54,446 nucleotides of DNA, taken from Roseimaritima sediminicola (GTDB lineage Bacteria > Planctomycetota > Planctomycetia > Pirellulales > Pirellulaceae). A model generated the notes under the pieces. It saw nothing but the letters and a program-made list of their open reading frames with translations, was not told the origin of the DNA and did no database searches. The stretch covers positions 1 to 54,446 of the forward strand of contig NZ_WIAD01000039.1 of the NCBI RefSeq assembly GCF_009618275.1, read 5' to 3'. Both the position numbers and the translations under genes were made by a program. Shown piece by piece: positions 18,295-26,245 of this stretch (positions are counted from its first letter, which is position 1; each line of letters starts with the position of its first letter).

Positions 18295-19578
18295 TTACTG
18301 GCTGGACGCCTGGGCGACTTCTGGCTGGGCGGGGAATTCGCTGAAGTCCAGCGTGGCGAAGTAATCGTCGAGTGTTTCGCCGCGGCGGATCTGTTTGAAA
18401 CTACCGTCGCTGCGGCGGAGCACTTCGGCACTGCGAAGTTTGCCGTTGTACTGAAAACCCATCGAATGGCCGTGAGCCCCGGCGTCGTGGATCACCAGCA
18501 AGTCGCCGCGCTCGACCTCGGGCAGCGGGCGATCGATGGCGAACTTGTCGTTGTTTTCGCACAGCGATCCAACCACGTCGCAGACGCCATCGCTGTCGCT
18601 GGCCGGTTTGCCGACGACCGTGATGTCGTGATAAGCGCCGTACATGCCCGGCCGCATCAAGTTGGCCATGCAGGCATCGACGCCGACGTAGTGCTTGTAG
18701 GTGTGCTTTTGGTGCAGGACACGCGTCACCAGGCATCCGTAGGGACCGGTCATGTAGCGGCCGTTCTCCATACAGATCCGCAGCGGATCCAGGCCGGCCG
18801 GCACGATCATCTGCTGGTACAGTTCGCGGATGCCGCTGGAGATGTGCTCCAGGTCGACCGGCTCCTGATCCGGCTTGTAGGGCACGCCCAGACCGCCGCC
18901 CAGATTGACGAACTCCAGCTGGATGTCCAGTTCGCGTTTCAGCTCGGCGGCCACTTCGAACACCATCCGAGCCGTTTCGACAAAGAATTGGCTGTTCAGT
19001 TCGTTCGACAGCACCATCGTATGCAAGCCAAAACGTTTGACGCCGCGCTGGCGAGCCTGCTTGTACCCTTCGAAAAGTTGCTCGCGGGTAAAGCCGTATT
19101 TGGCTTCCTGGGGTTGGCCGATGATAAACGCCGTATCGCTGCCCAGCGACTCGCCGGGGTTGTAGCGAAAGCAAATCAATTCCGGCAGACCGGTCAAGCG
19201 ATCCAGGTAATCGATGTGCGAGATGTCGTCCAGGTTGATGATTGCGCCCAGCTCCATCGCTTTGCGATAGTCCTCGGCGGGCGTGTCATTGGACGTAAAG
19301 ATGATCTCTTCGCCGGTGATCCCCAGCCGCTCGCAGAGGACCAGTTCGGCCAGACTGCTGCAGTCTGCGCCGCAGCCTTCCTGCTGGAGGATGCGCAGCA
19401 GGTGCGGGTTGGGAGTGGCTTTGACGGCGAAGAATTCTTTGAAGTCGCACCAGGCGAAGGCTTCGTGCAAACGCCGGGCATTGGCACGAATGGCCGCTTC
19501 GTCGTACAGATAAAACGGCGTCGGGAACTGTTCGGCCGCATCGGCAGCGGCTTGTTCAGGGAAAGGCAGTTGAGACAT
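18295..19578 (-). CDS. lysA: Diaminopimelate decarboxylase (fold III PLP decarboxylase)
   Basis: 427 residues from the ATG at 19578; the open frame reaches 19767 but the upstream part has no family similarity. The expected last step of lysine synthesis is meso-diaminopimelate to L-lysine. The PLP lysine lies in FFAVKATPNPHLLRIL near residue 52. GGGLGVPY binds the PLP phosphate, and CMENGRYMTGPYG is the substrate/phosphate loop. SLCENND holds the Cys donated across the dimer (usual CESGD), followed by DAGAHGHSMGFQYNGKLR. These variants (CENND, GAHGH) differ from the textbook sequence but occur in divergent LysA-like groups. A related decarboxylase such as carboxynorspermidine decarboxylase is a weaker alternative. 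It lies 67 bases after the S1-protein gene, same strand. Confidence 0.8.
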   Translation of the reverse strand: MSQLPFPEQAAADAAEQFPTPFYLYDEAAIRANARRLHEAFAWCDFKEFFAVKATPNPHLLRILQQEGCGADCSSLAELVLCERLGITGEEIIFTSNDTPAEDYRKAMELGAIINLDDISHIDYLDRLTGLPELICFRYNPGESLGSDTAFIIGQPQEAKYGFTREQLFEGYKQARQRGVKRFGLHTMVLSNELNSQFFVETARMVFEVAAELKRELDIQLEFVNLGGGLGVPYKPDQEPVDLEHISSGIRELYQQMIVPAGLDPLRICMENGRYMTGPYGCLVTRVLHQKHTYKHYVGVDACMANLMRPGMYGAYHDITVVGKPASDSDGVCDVVGSLCENNDKFAIDRPLPEVERGDLLVIHDAGAHGHSMGFQYNGKLRSAEVLRRSDGSFKQIRRGETLDDYFATLDFSEFPAQPEVAQASSQ

Positions 19579-19645
19579 GTTCAGTGGGGTTTGGAGAGAC
19601 CGGTCGTACGAGAGACGATAGCAGCGAGGGGGACGGAGTTTCGCG

Positions 19646-21727
19646 TTACCAACGCAGCCCGAAACGTTCGCCGCCGCTTTCACCCGAGGTGCCGCCGCGG
19701 AGCGGGCCGGAGTGTTGGGGTTTGACGGCGGGTTCGCGGGGCGGCTCGTCCGCTTCCGCTTGATCATCCTTTTTGGCTTCTGGCGGCGGCGCCAGCGCGG
19801 CTTTCAGGCTCAGCGAGATCCGCTGGGCGTCGCGGTCGATCGATTGCACCTTGACGTTCACCTCGTCGCCTTCGTTGACCACGTTGGTGACCTTGGAGAC
19901 GCGGTGGTGAGCCAGTTCGGAAATATGGATCAGCCCCTCGATGCCGGCGCCCAGACGCACGAAGGCGCCGAAGTTGGCCACGCGGGTGACCGTCCCGCTG
20001 ACGACTTCGCCCACCGGGTAGTCGGCTTCGACCGTGTCCCAGGGGTTGGCGATCAGGTCGCGGTAGGACAGCCCGATCTTGCCGGTCTGTTTGTCGATCG
20101 TTTCGATCGTGACCTTGACCTTCTGGCCCTCTTCCAGCACTTCGCTCGGGTGCTGGATGCGATCCCAGCTCAGTTTGCTGATGTGGATCAGGCCCTCGCA
20201 GCCCCCCAGGTCGACAAAGGCGCCGAACTCTTTGATCGTGCGAACGGTGCCCTCGAGCACGTCGCCCGGTTCCAGTTTTTCCAGTTGTTCCTTGCGACGC
20301 TCCTCACGCTCGCGTTCCAGGACCGCTCGGCGGCTGAGCACCAGGCGGCGGCGACGCGGGTTGCATTCGGTCACGGCGCAGACCATTTTCTGGCCGACAA
20401 ACTCCGACGTGTCCTCCACGCGGTGTTCGGCGATCTGGCTGATCGGGATGAACCCCTCGGCACCGCCGACGCTGCACTCCAGTCCGCCGGTGTTGGTTCC
20501 GGTGATCGTGGCTTCGACGATCGTGCCCTCTTCCAGGTCTTCCAGGTCCGATACGTCGATCGCCTGACCGGGGATCGAGCACAGGTACAGGCCATCGCCG
20601 GTGCTGAAGCCTCGCACGACGACTTCGATGGTTTGTCCTTTGGCCGGTTCCTCTTCGAACTGGACCAGGGGCACCATGCCCTCGTCGGGACCGCCCAGGG
20701 CGATGAAGACGTGGTCGTCGTGGATCTTCAGAACCGTCGCTTCGGCGCGCTGGCCTTCGCTCAGGCCGCCCTTGCGCTCGCTCATTCCGGCCGAACCACT
20801 CAGGAGCGCATCGACGTCGGAGGCGGCCAGTTCGGCGTCGAGCATCTGTTGGATGTCGTCCGGCAGGGGCGCTCGTTTGCTGGGGATGGCGACGCGTTTG
20901 GCCGGCGATGGAGCCTGCGGCGGTGGAGATTGTCCGCCCTGGCCCGCTCCGCCCTTTTTTCCACCGCCCTGGCCTGCACCGCCCTGGCCTGCACCGCCCG
21001 AACGTTGGTCCTCACGTCCGGAAGCCTGCTTGGCCGCAGCGACCTTGCCGGCCGGCGAATTCGGCTGACCCGGGGGCGAGCTGGGACGGCCCTGACCGGC
21101 GGCCATCGCGGCCGGCGAGCGGAGCTTGGGTTTGGGGGCCTTCTGGGACCGGGATTTCTTGGGACGAGCCTTGCCCGCTGGCGCGCCGCCGGCCGGCTCG
21201 GATGCCGCTGGCGAAGCGGGTTTGGCCATCCCACCGCCACGAGCCGCCAAGGGACCCGAGCGGCGCACCGCGGCCGACAACGGTCCGGCCGGTCGGCCAG
21301 CCCCAGATTCGGGCGTCCCAGATTCGGGCGTCCCAGATTCGGGCGTCCCAGATTCGGGCGTCCCAGATTCGGGCGTCCCAGATTCGGGCGTCCCGGCCTG
21401 TTTGGATTCGTTTTGATTGGGCTCGCCCTGCGGCGCCGATTCCTGGGCGGTTTCCGAAGCCACGGGCTGGGCGGTTTCCGGAGCCACGGGCTGGGCCGTT
21501 TCGGCGGCCACGGGCTGGGCCGTTTCGGCGGCCACGGGCTGGGCGTCTTCGGGAGTCGCCGGCCGGGCGCCTTCCGGAGCGGTACCGGCATCCGGGCCGG
21601 GACCGGCGGGCTCGGAACTGCCAGCGGCCGGGTCGGCGGGCGGTTGAGCGTCGTTGGTCGCAGGCCGTTCGGACGCCGTGGGTTGCGATTGAGGAGGTTG
21701 GGATTGCGGGTTGTCGCCGACGGTCAT
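19646..21727 (-). CDS. S1-domain RNA-binding protein with long repetitive N-terminus
   Basis: 693 residues. The last 380 carry four S1 RNA-binding repeats, at about 318-390, 395-470, 485-555 and 570-645. The third (GDVLEGTVRTIKEFGAFVDL) and fourth (GEVVSGTVTRVANFGAFVRL) are canonical, and the first two are more divergent. The N-terminal 300 residues are disordered: Ala/Pro/Glu-rich octads (AETAQPVA), GTPES pentads, then Gly/Lys/Gln-rich stretches. Repeats 3 and 4 resemble ribosomal protein S1, which suggests a role in mRNA binding or translation, but four repeats plus the long tail differ from the usual six-repeat S1. The ATG at 21727 begins MTVGDNPQSQ. It is the third gene of a murB, ftsQ-like, S1 order. 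Confidence 0.82.
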   Translation of the reverse strand: MTVGDNPQSQPPQSQPTASERPATNDAQPPADPAAGSSEPAGPGPDAGTAPEGARPATPEDAQPVAAETAQPVAAETAQPVAPETAQPVASETAQESAPQGEPNQNESKQAGTPESGTPESGTPESGTPESGTPESGTPESGAGRPAGPLSAAVRRSGPLAARGGGMAKPASPAASEPAGGAPAGKARPKKSRSQKAPKPKLRSPAAMAAGQGRPSSPPGQPNSPAGKVAAAKQASGREDQRSGGAGQGGAGQGGGKKGGAGQGGQSPPPQAPSPAKRVAIPSKRAPLPDDIQQMLDAELAASDVDALLSGSAGMSERKGGLSEGQRAEATVLKIHDDHVFIALGGPDEGMVPLVQFEEEPAKGQTIEVVVRGFSTGDGLYLCSIPGQAIDVSDLEDLEEGTIVEATITGTNTGGLECSVGGAEGFIPISQIAEHRVEDTSEFVGQKMVCAVTECNPRRRRLVLSRRAVLEREREERRKEQLEKLEPGDVLEGTVRTIKEFGAFVDLGGCEGLIHISKLSWDRIQHPSEVLEEGQKVKVTIETIDKQTGKIGLSYRDLIANPWDTVEADYPVGEVVSGTVTRVANFGAFVRLGAGIEGLIHISELAHHRVSKVTNVVNEGDEVNVKVQSIDRDAQRISLSLKAALAPPPEAKKDDQAEADEPPREPAVKPQHSGPLRGGTSGESGGERFGLRW
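21302..21391 (-). repeat. 15-base in-frame tandem repeat (GTPES codons), six copies
   Basis: Unit CCCAGATTCGGGCGT on the plus strand, six near-identical copies. It encodes consecutive GTPES pentapeptides in the S1 protein. Identical copies at the DNA level suggest recent slippage, so copy number may vary. Confidence 0.9.
21443..21550 (-). repeat. 24-base in-frame repeat (AETAQPVA octads)
   Basis: About four and a half copies of a 24-base unit containing GCCACGGGCTGGGCCGTTTC, encoding alternating AETAQPVA, PETAQPVA and SETAQ octapeptides in the disordered N-terminus of the S1-domain protein. Confidence 0.85.
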
Positions 21728-21871
21728 ACCGGTACACCGGACTCGATAAGTAGAGCGGAAGGCCGGCGAGCCACTTGCTCGCCGGAGAGCCTGCAGTTTA
21801 CCAACGAAAACACAACGTTGATAGGTTTGAAACGCGCAGGATCGCTTTGAAAGACGCAGCCGACCCGCGAA

Positions 21872-22822
21872 TCACTCGCCGCCGGCCTCGGCCGCACGGT
21901 GCACCACCGGTACGGCGGCGACGCGGAGGTCGGTGCCGCCGGGGGGCGACTGCAGCAGGGCTTGCAGTTTGTACTTGGCCGCCGGTTCCCCCTGCAGTTC
22001 CTCGCCCGGAGCGCTGCCCCAGACCATTCTCCGGCCGCTCTGCATGACGATGTCGAAGGCCAGGAAGCGTTGGTTGGGGTTGTTTTCCGCATGCAATTCG
22101 ATGGCTGCCAGCCCCAGTTGCCGCCGGTAGGGCGCCAGCACCGCGGCCAGGTTCGCCGCGGCGGTGACCCGCGAATCGCCGCAGGAGAAGCCGGGCGTGC
22201 CGCGCAGATCCACCTCCGGAATGTTGATTACCAGGTACGCCGCGGCGTCTTCGGCCGTGAACGCGCTGGGCGGCAGGACGATGCCCTGAGGGTCTACCGG
22301 ATAATAGGCCCAGCCCTGGACGTCGGCGTGGCGGCTCCAGTGGCGAACCATGGCCACGGGCCGGCGATAGCGGACCTGGACGTCGACCGCCCCGCCGGAT
22401 CGCACCCGCACGGCCAGCACCTGCTCGATCCAGGCATTGGTGGCGTAGGCCTGAGCGATGCGTGCGGAGACTTGCCGGTCCAGCAGGGACAGGTCCCCCA
22501 GGGCCGTCGATTCCAGCACTTCCCGCGTCAGGTCCACGCGCTCGGGGATGTAGTCGGGGCGGTCGGTCAAGTGGATTTCGCTGGTTTCCAGCCGGGCGAA
22601 CTGCTTGCCCACGTGTTCGACGCCCCACTGCTGCCAGGCCCAGTATCCGCCGACCGCTAGCAAAGCCGGCCAAAGGAAGGCGAAGGCCATCGGAGCGGTG
22701 GCGATGCGGCGAATCACAAATCCCAGCACCCGGCGCAGCGGCCGCTCGTCACCGCCGGCCGGCGCTTTGGCTTTCGAGGTTTTGGCAGGTTTTGCAGAAG
22801 GTTTCGTCACGTTCGTCGACAT
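21872..22822 (-). CDS. FtsQ-like single-pass membrane protein with POTRA-type domain
   Basis: 316 residues. A basic, disordered N-terminus rich in Lys, Ala and Pro is followed by one membrane helix at about 43-62 (APMAFAFLWPALLAVGGYWAW). The rest faces outward. The region AYATNAWIEQVLAVRV...AVDVQVRYRRPVAMVRHW, then YYPVDPQGIVLP, matches the FtsQ/DivIB pattern in which a POTRA domain precedes a segment with P-W-V...V.V.ER.PVA and a D-x-x-G turn. It lies 299 bases downstream of murB on the same strand, and murB-(ddl)-ftsQ is the classical dcw order. FtsQ normally scaffolds the FtsZ-dependent divisome. Planctomycetes generally lack FtsZ, so the job here is unknown. The assignment is by pattern and context, not by strong identity. 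Confidence 0.62.
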   Translation of the reverse strand: MSTNVTKPSAKPAKTSKAKAPAGGDERPLRRVLGFVIRRIATAPMAFAFLWPALLAVGGYWAWQQWGVEHVGKQFARLETSEIHLTDRPDYIPERVDLTREVLESTALGDLSLLDRQVSARIAQAYATNAWIEQVLAVRVRSGGAVDVQVRYRRPVAMVRHWSRHADVQGWAYYPVDPQGIVLPPSAFTAEDAAAYLVINIPEVDLRGTPGFSCGDSRVTAAANLAAVLAPYRRQLGLAAIELHAENNPNQRFLAFDIVMQSGRRMVWGSAPGEELQGEPAAKYKLQALLQSPPGGTDLRVAAVPVVHRAAEAGGE

Positions 22823-23121
22823 CCCTGTTCGACGGTTATCAAGCGATCATCAGCCGTAACGCGCTAGCGTCCGGTTCTGCACGCTGGCGGTTTACCGTGG
22901 TGCAATGTGTCCCGGAACCGTGGGCTCGCGCCCAATGCCATCTACTTTCACCATCGCTTGCGATTGAAGCGTTAGCGGAGCGGCGCAAGCCGCCCGGTGT
23001 GTGAAGGTTCGCACCGCAAAACCGGACGGCTCGCGCCGTTCCGCTACAAAGGAAGTGGCATTGGGCTCGCGCCCGGCGGCTGATCGAACCGGGGGCCAGG
23101 GCCGGGCGGCTGAAAGCGACC
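22823..23121. other. Intergenic region with inverted GGGCTCGCGCCC-type repeats
   Basis: 299 bases between murB and the ftsQ-like gene. Two copies of GGGCTCGCGCCC, each next to an inverted CCAATGCCA/TGGCATTGG segment, lie near 22921-22941 and 23056-23078. Between them is a GC-rich GGAGCGGCGCAAGCCGCC stretch. These look like dispersed palindromic repeats. No gene is seen; the region may carry a promoter for the ftsQ-like gene. Confidence 0.45.
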
Positions 23122-24000
23122 CTACCAAATCTGCAGATTCAACTGCAAGTCGATCCCGGACTGCAGCGAAACCTGCTCGCGGACGCGATTGAGCAGTTCG
23201 ACGACGTCGTCGCTGCTCGCGCCGCTGTGGGCCAGCAGGTAATTCGGTTTGTTCGACGCCAGGCTGACGTTGCCCAGTCGCATCCCGCTCATCCCGGCCT
23301 GTTGGATCAGGTCGTCGACGCTGAAGCCGTCGGGATCGATGAAGGGCTGGGCGATACGGGGTTCGTCGAAGGGGCGTTGGTTGTGGGCGACGATCCACAG
23401 TTTTTGCAAGCGTTTGGTCAGGGTGCTCACGTCCCGCGGTTCCAGCTGGAAGGTGACCGACAGGATCATCAGTCCCGACAGATTGCTTTTGCGGTGGGAG
23501 AACTGCAGTTGGTCGGCGGGGATCGTACGGACGGTGCCGTCGTCGTCCAGCACTTCGACGGCCGCCACGGTGGATCCGATTTCCCCGCCCGCTCCGCTGG
23601 CGTTGCCGCAGATCGCGGCCCCGACCGTGCCGGGGATGCCGGCCAGGTGTTCCAGTCCGCCCAGGCCCGCTCCCACGGCGTGGGTGATCGCGTGGCTGAG
23701 CTTGGCTCCGGCGCCGGCGGCCATCTGGTTGCCGTCGACTTCGACCTGAGCCAGGGCCGCGGCGGCCAGCGAGATCACCAGGCCGTCGAAGCCGGATTCG
23801 CGAACCAGCACGTTGGAGCCGCTGCCCAGGACGCGCACCGGCACATCCTGCTCCTTGGCGGACTGGACCAATTCGATCAATTGCTCGCGCGAGTGTGGTT
23901 CGGCGAAATAGCGTGCCGGACCTCCGATGCCCAGCCAGGTCAGCTGGGCCAGGGGTTGGTCGTGTTGGATCAGGTGCTGGAGGTGTTCAGGAAAAGCCAT
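23122..24000 (-). CDS. murB: UDP-N-acetylenolpyruvoylglucosamine reductase-like protein (MurB), with altered catalytic positions
   Basis: 292 residues, typical of short (type II) MurB. MurB reduces enolpyruvyl-UDP-GlcNAc to UDP-MurNAc with FAD and NADPH. The FAD-binding part is clear: WLGIGGPARYF, RVLGSGSNVLVRESGFDGLVI, and IPGTVGAAICGNASGAGGEI. The substrate-binding Arg is in SHRKSNL. Two positions look non-canonical. The usual VSxxHANF segment, whose Ser is the proton donor, reads LASNKPNYL. The terminal LExEV segment, whose Glu is catalytic, reads LQLNLQIW. If my alignment is right, both acid residues are missing. That may be a lineage trait or reduced activity. It is first in a murB, ftsQ-like, S1-protein order. 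The ATG at 24000 gives a normal N-terminus. Confidence 0.85.
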   Translation of the reverse strand: MAFPEHLQHLIQHDQPLAQLTWLGIGGPARYFAEPHSREQLIELVQSAKEQDVPVRVLGSGSNVLVRESGFDGLVISLAAAALAQVEVDGNQMAAGAGAKLSHAITHAVGAGLGGLEHLAGIPGTVGAAICGNASGAGGEIGSTVAAVEVLDDDGTVRTIPADQLQFSHRKSNLSGLMILSVTFQLEPRDVSTLTKRLQKLWIVAHNQRPFDEPRIAQPFIDPDGFSVDDLIQQAGMSGMRLGNVSLASNKPNYLLAHSGASSDDVVELLNRVREQVSLQSGIDLQLNLQIW

Positions 24001-24146
24001 CGCGAATCAACGTAGCGCGGAAGAATCGGAAGCAGCCAGAGCGGCTATGCCGGCGCGGCAAAACGGAGCCTAGCCCATGCGGAAACCATAGACGATCGCT
24101 GCCGAGTCAACCAGCGGCGAGCGCAACCCGGGCCGCGCAAAAAAAA

Positions 24147-24206
24147 CCGGCGGCGAAAAAACCCCGGCGGCGAAAAAACCCCGGCGGCGAAAAAAAAACA
24201 GCCGCG
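24147..24206. repeat. 17-base tandem repeat with A/T tracts
   Basis: Three copies of a 17-base unit, CCGGCGGCGAAAAAACC, start at 24147, 24164 and 24181; the last runs into a longer A tract. On the minus strand each gives a GC block followed by a T-run, so the array looks like serial backup termination sites after the thioredoxin-like gene. A short Lys/Ala-rich reading frame across it is rejected as a gene. Confidence 0.7.
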
Positions 24207-24207
24207 C

Positions 24208-24244
24208 AAAAAAACACGCCGGCCTGCGGAGGCAGGTCGGCGTG
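24208..24244 (-). terminator. Intrinsic terminator of the thioredoxin-like gene
   Basis: On the minus strand a 13-base stem (CACGCCGACCTGC with its near-perfect partner, one G-T type mismatch) and a 4-base loop are followed directly by seven T. It lies 64 bases after the stop codon at 24309. This is the best rho-independent terminator in the window. Confidence 0.9.
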
Positions 24245-24295
24245 CGGGATTTCGGCGTGCGGGATTTCGGCGTGCCAAGTTTCGGCGTGCCCGGC
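24239..24295. repeat. 15-base tandem repeat, three and a half units
   Basis: Unit GGCGTGCGGGATTTC at 24239, 24254 and 24269 (third reads GGCGTGCCAAGTTTC), and a partial at 24284. It overlaps the right arm of the terminator hairpin, so the terminator arm may have been the seed of the duplication. Confidence 0.8.
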
Positions 24296-24308
24296 GACGG
24301 CCTCGGGC

Positions 24309-24716
24309 CTAGCTGCCCTGCGAGAGCTGCTTGGCCTTGCTCAGCACCGACTGCATCGTCGTTTCGCTTTGGAAACCGGTCAGCTGGATCCGCTTCCAGC
24401 CGCCCGCGGGGGTTTGCGAAAACACGATAATTTGCGGGATCGTGCGGCCACGCTTCAGCTGGGCGGCCAGTTCGGGTTGGTCGTCTTGGTCGACGACGGC
24501 GATGCTCACGTCCTGAAGCTCTCCAGATTGCTTCATCGAGGCGATCGTTTGTGATTTAAGATTGACGCATGCCGGGCACCAGTCGGCGCCGACGACAACC
24601 ATCAGTGGTTTTCCTTCCTGCTGTGCGGTTCGGTAAGCCGCCGCGTAATCCTGCTGCGGGGCGGGTTGATCGGTGACGACCGTCGAAAGTACAGCTGCAA
24701 GAAGCAACGAAACCAT
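24309..24716 (-). CDS. Exported thioredoxin-fold protein
   Basis: 135 residues. A short hydrophobic leader (MVSLLLAAVLSTVV) indicates export. The thioredoxin fold follows, with VVVGADWCPACVNLKSQTI near residues 40-58. The CPAC pair replaces the CGPC of thioredoxin and is typical of periplasmic or thioredoxin-family reductases. A cis-Pro loop is seen in GRTIPQIIVFSQTP. It probably reduces or shuffles disulfides outside the cytoplasm. The ATG at 24716 has GAGGG about 10 bases upstream. It is monocistronic: an intrinsic terminator follows and a divergent gene lies upstream. A candidate promoter is at 24930-24957. Confidence 0.85.
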   Translation of the reverse strand: MVSLLLAAVLSTVVTDQPAPQQDYAAAYRTAQQEGKPLMVVVGADWCPACVNLKSQTIASMKQSGELQDVSIAVVDQDDQPELAAQLKRGRTIPQIIVFSQTPAGGWKRIQLTGFQSETTMQSVLSKAKQLSQGS

Positions 24717-25184
24717 ATGCTAACATCCCTCGGAAATCGGGTGATGTTCTGGAATGTGTCCGGACCTCTCCGGAGCAAGGGGAATCGTCCTCGGAAGAGA
24801 ATACCATCCCTGCGAGAAAACATTCGCAGAACCGTCCTTGATATGACGCCGCGTTTCACTGGGAAAAGGACGCGGCCTTACGTTCGTGCCGATTAGGAGA
24901 ATCCTAACGGCTGCCTTGATTGAGGGCGAAGTATAGGACTGCGATTGCGATCCGCAAGGTCGACAAAACAAGTTTTCCGAGAATAGTTTTTGCGGTTTTT
25001 TCAGCGTTTTTGCGACTCTTCGGCACGTTTTCATCACGATCACGCTAAACTGCACGCTGCTAACCAGTTAGCCTTAATGCTGGCATTGTCGATCGAGAGG
25101 TTTTCCACAATCCACCGCGGAGCGTGGCCTCCGGGGGGATGATGAATTGTCGCACCTTCTCTTACACCTGCGAGCTGTTGTTCG
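24717..25184. other. Divergent intergenic region, 468 bases, AT-richer than its surroundings
   Basis: It separates the thioredoxin-like gene (minus) from the Gfo/Idh-like gene (plus). It holds a candidate minus-strand promoter (24930-24957) and a small perfect palindrome, TTAGGA-GAA-TCCTAA, at 24893-24907 just downstream of it, which could be an operator. T-rich stretches lie near 24960-25030. ORFs of up to 111 codons in the region lack family features and are not called as genes. Confidence 0.5.
24930..24957 (-). promoter_or_regulatory. Candidate sigma-70-type promoter for the thioredoxin-like gene
   Basis: Read on the minus strand: TTGCGG, 16 bases, TATACT. The start of transcription would be near 24923, leaving a leader of roughly 200 bases that contains the TTAGGA palindrome. 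Weak evidence, since high-GC planctomycete promoters are poorly defined. Confidence 0.35.
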
Positions 25185-26207
25185 ATGCGTTTGCGGCTTG
25201 GGCTGATCGGATTGGGCGACGACTGGCAGACCCGTTACCGGCCCGCCCTGCGATTGCTGCAAGACCGCTTCGAGGTGCGCGCGATCTACACCAACGTGCC
25301 CAAGTTGGCCGAGCACGCGGTCCATGATTTCCAAGCCCAGCGGCTCGATGGCTACCGCGCCCTGGTGCACCGCGAGGACGTCGATGCGGTGCTGATCCTC
25401 GAACCGTGTTGGCAGGGCTGGCTGCCGCTGTTGGCCGCCTGCGACGTCGGCAAAGCGGTGTACTGGGCGGCGGATCTGAACTTCGACTACCAGCAAGCCA
25501 GCTTGGTCAAATCGCGGATCGATCGCTCGGGCGTCGCCTTTATGGCCGAATTCCCGCGTCGCTTTGCGCCGGCCACGCTGCGTCTGAAGGAATTGATTGC
25601 GACCCAGCTGGGCAAGCCGAAACTGGTCTTCTGCCACCAACGCTTGCCCGCACCGGCCGCCCACAAACGCACTCCCGCCCAGCGAAACGGGGTCCGCGGC
25701 GTCGCCCAGCTGGCCGACCGCGAGCAATTGGAGCTGATCGACTGGTGCCGCTACGTCGTCGCCCGCGATCCCTCCAACGTCTACGCTCGCGAACACTGGA
25801 CGCAGGATAAATGCGACTACCGCAGCATCAGCATGGCGTTTGCCGAGAGCGATTCCGCCCCGGCCGTCACGGCGCAGATCAGCTGTGGCAATTACATTCC
25901 GCCGCAGTGGCACGAAGCGATTAATTTTCGCGCTCCCTCGGCGATGCAGATCTGCTGCGAACACGGCGTCGCCTTTATCGATCTGCCGTCCACCCTGGTT
26001 TGGTTCGACGAAGCCGGGCGTCACCTGGAATCGCTGGATACCGAGATGTCGGTCGGCGAACAGCTGCTGACCCAGTTCCACCGCGCGGTCACCAGTCTGG
26101 TCCGCAAGATGGGCGACCTGGAAGACGCCTGGCGAGCTTCGCAGATCCTGCAGGCCGCCCGCCAAAGCGCCGCGAGCAAACAAAGCGTCGAACTGGAGCT
26201 GGAGTAA
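25185..26207 (+). CDS. Gfo/Idh/MocA-family protein lacking the EKP motif
   Basis: 340 residues. The N-terminal Rossmann fold has the dinucleotide motif GLIGLGDDW at residues 5-13. The usual sequence after the fourth strand is GKHVxxEKP, whose Lys is catalytic. Here it reads GKAVYWAADLNFDY, so the Glu-Lys-Pro is replaced by Ala-Ala-Asp. The second domain (VAFMAEFPRRFAPATLRLKELI, QISCGNYIPPQWHEAINF) keeps the family layout. NAD(P) binding is plausible but classical sugar-alcohol dehydrogenase activity is doubtful. Cytoplasmic, no leader. Its stop codon is followed within 3 bases by the 3'-end hairpin element. Divergent from the thioredoxin-like gene; no operon partner downstream. Confidence 0.82.
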   Translation: MRLRLGLIGLGDDWQTRYRPALRLLQDRFEVRAIYTNVPKLAEHAVHDFQAQRLDGYRALVHREDVDAVLILEPCWQGWLPLLAACDVGKAVYWAADLNFDYQQASLVKSRIDRSGVAFMAEFPRRFAPATLRLKELIATQLGKPKLVFCHQRLPAPAAHKRTPAQRNGVRGVAQLADREQLELIDWCRYVVARDPSNVYAREHWTQDKCDYRSISMAFAESDSAPAVTAQISCGNYIPPQWHEAINFRAPSAMQICCEHGVAFIDLPSTLVWFDEAGRHLESLDTEMSVGEQLLTQFHRAVTSLVRKMGDLEDAWRASQILQAARQSAASKQSVELELE

Positions 26208-26210
26208 GGC

Positions 26211-26235
26211 CAGTGGCATAGGCTTCCAGCCTGTG
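26211..26235 (+). repeat. 3'-end hairpin element after the Gfo/Idh-like gene
   Basis: Starts 3 bases after the stop codon with CAGTGGCATAGGCTTCCAGC. CATAGGCT pairs with AGCCTGTG around a TCC loop (8-base stem with one wobble). Same orientation relative to the gene as the copies after lysA and gspF. Confidence 0.8.
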
Positions 26236-26245
26236 GAGTCTGGCC

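Noticed and set aside
19712-21850. A 712-codon plus-strand ORF antisense to the S1-domain gene
   Set aside because: Repeats such as RFGRP only mirror the tandem DNA repeats; the minus strand encodes clear S1 domains.
23895-24554. Lys/Ala-rich ORF resembling a histone H1-like tail
   Set aside because: Its basic part comes from 17-base tandem repeats around a terminator, with no ribosome site, and it runs antisense into the thioredoxin-like gene.
24720-25055. A 111-codon minus-strand ORF upstream of the thioredoxin-like gene
   Set aside because: No family features, and it spans the likely promoter and leader.
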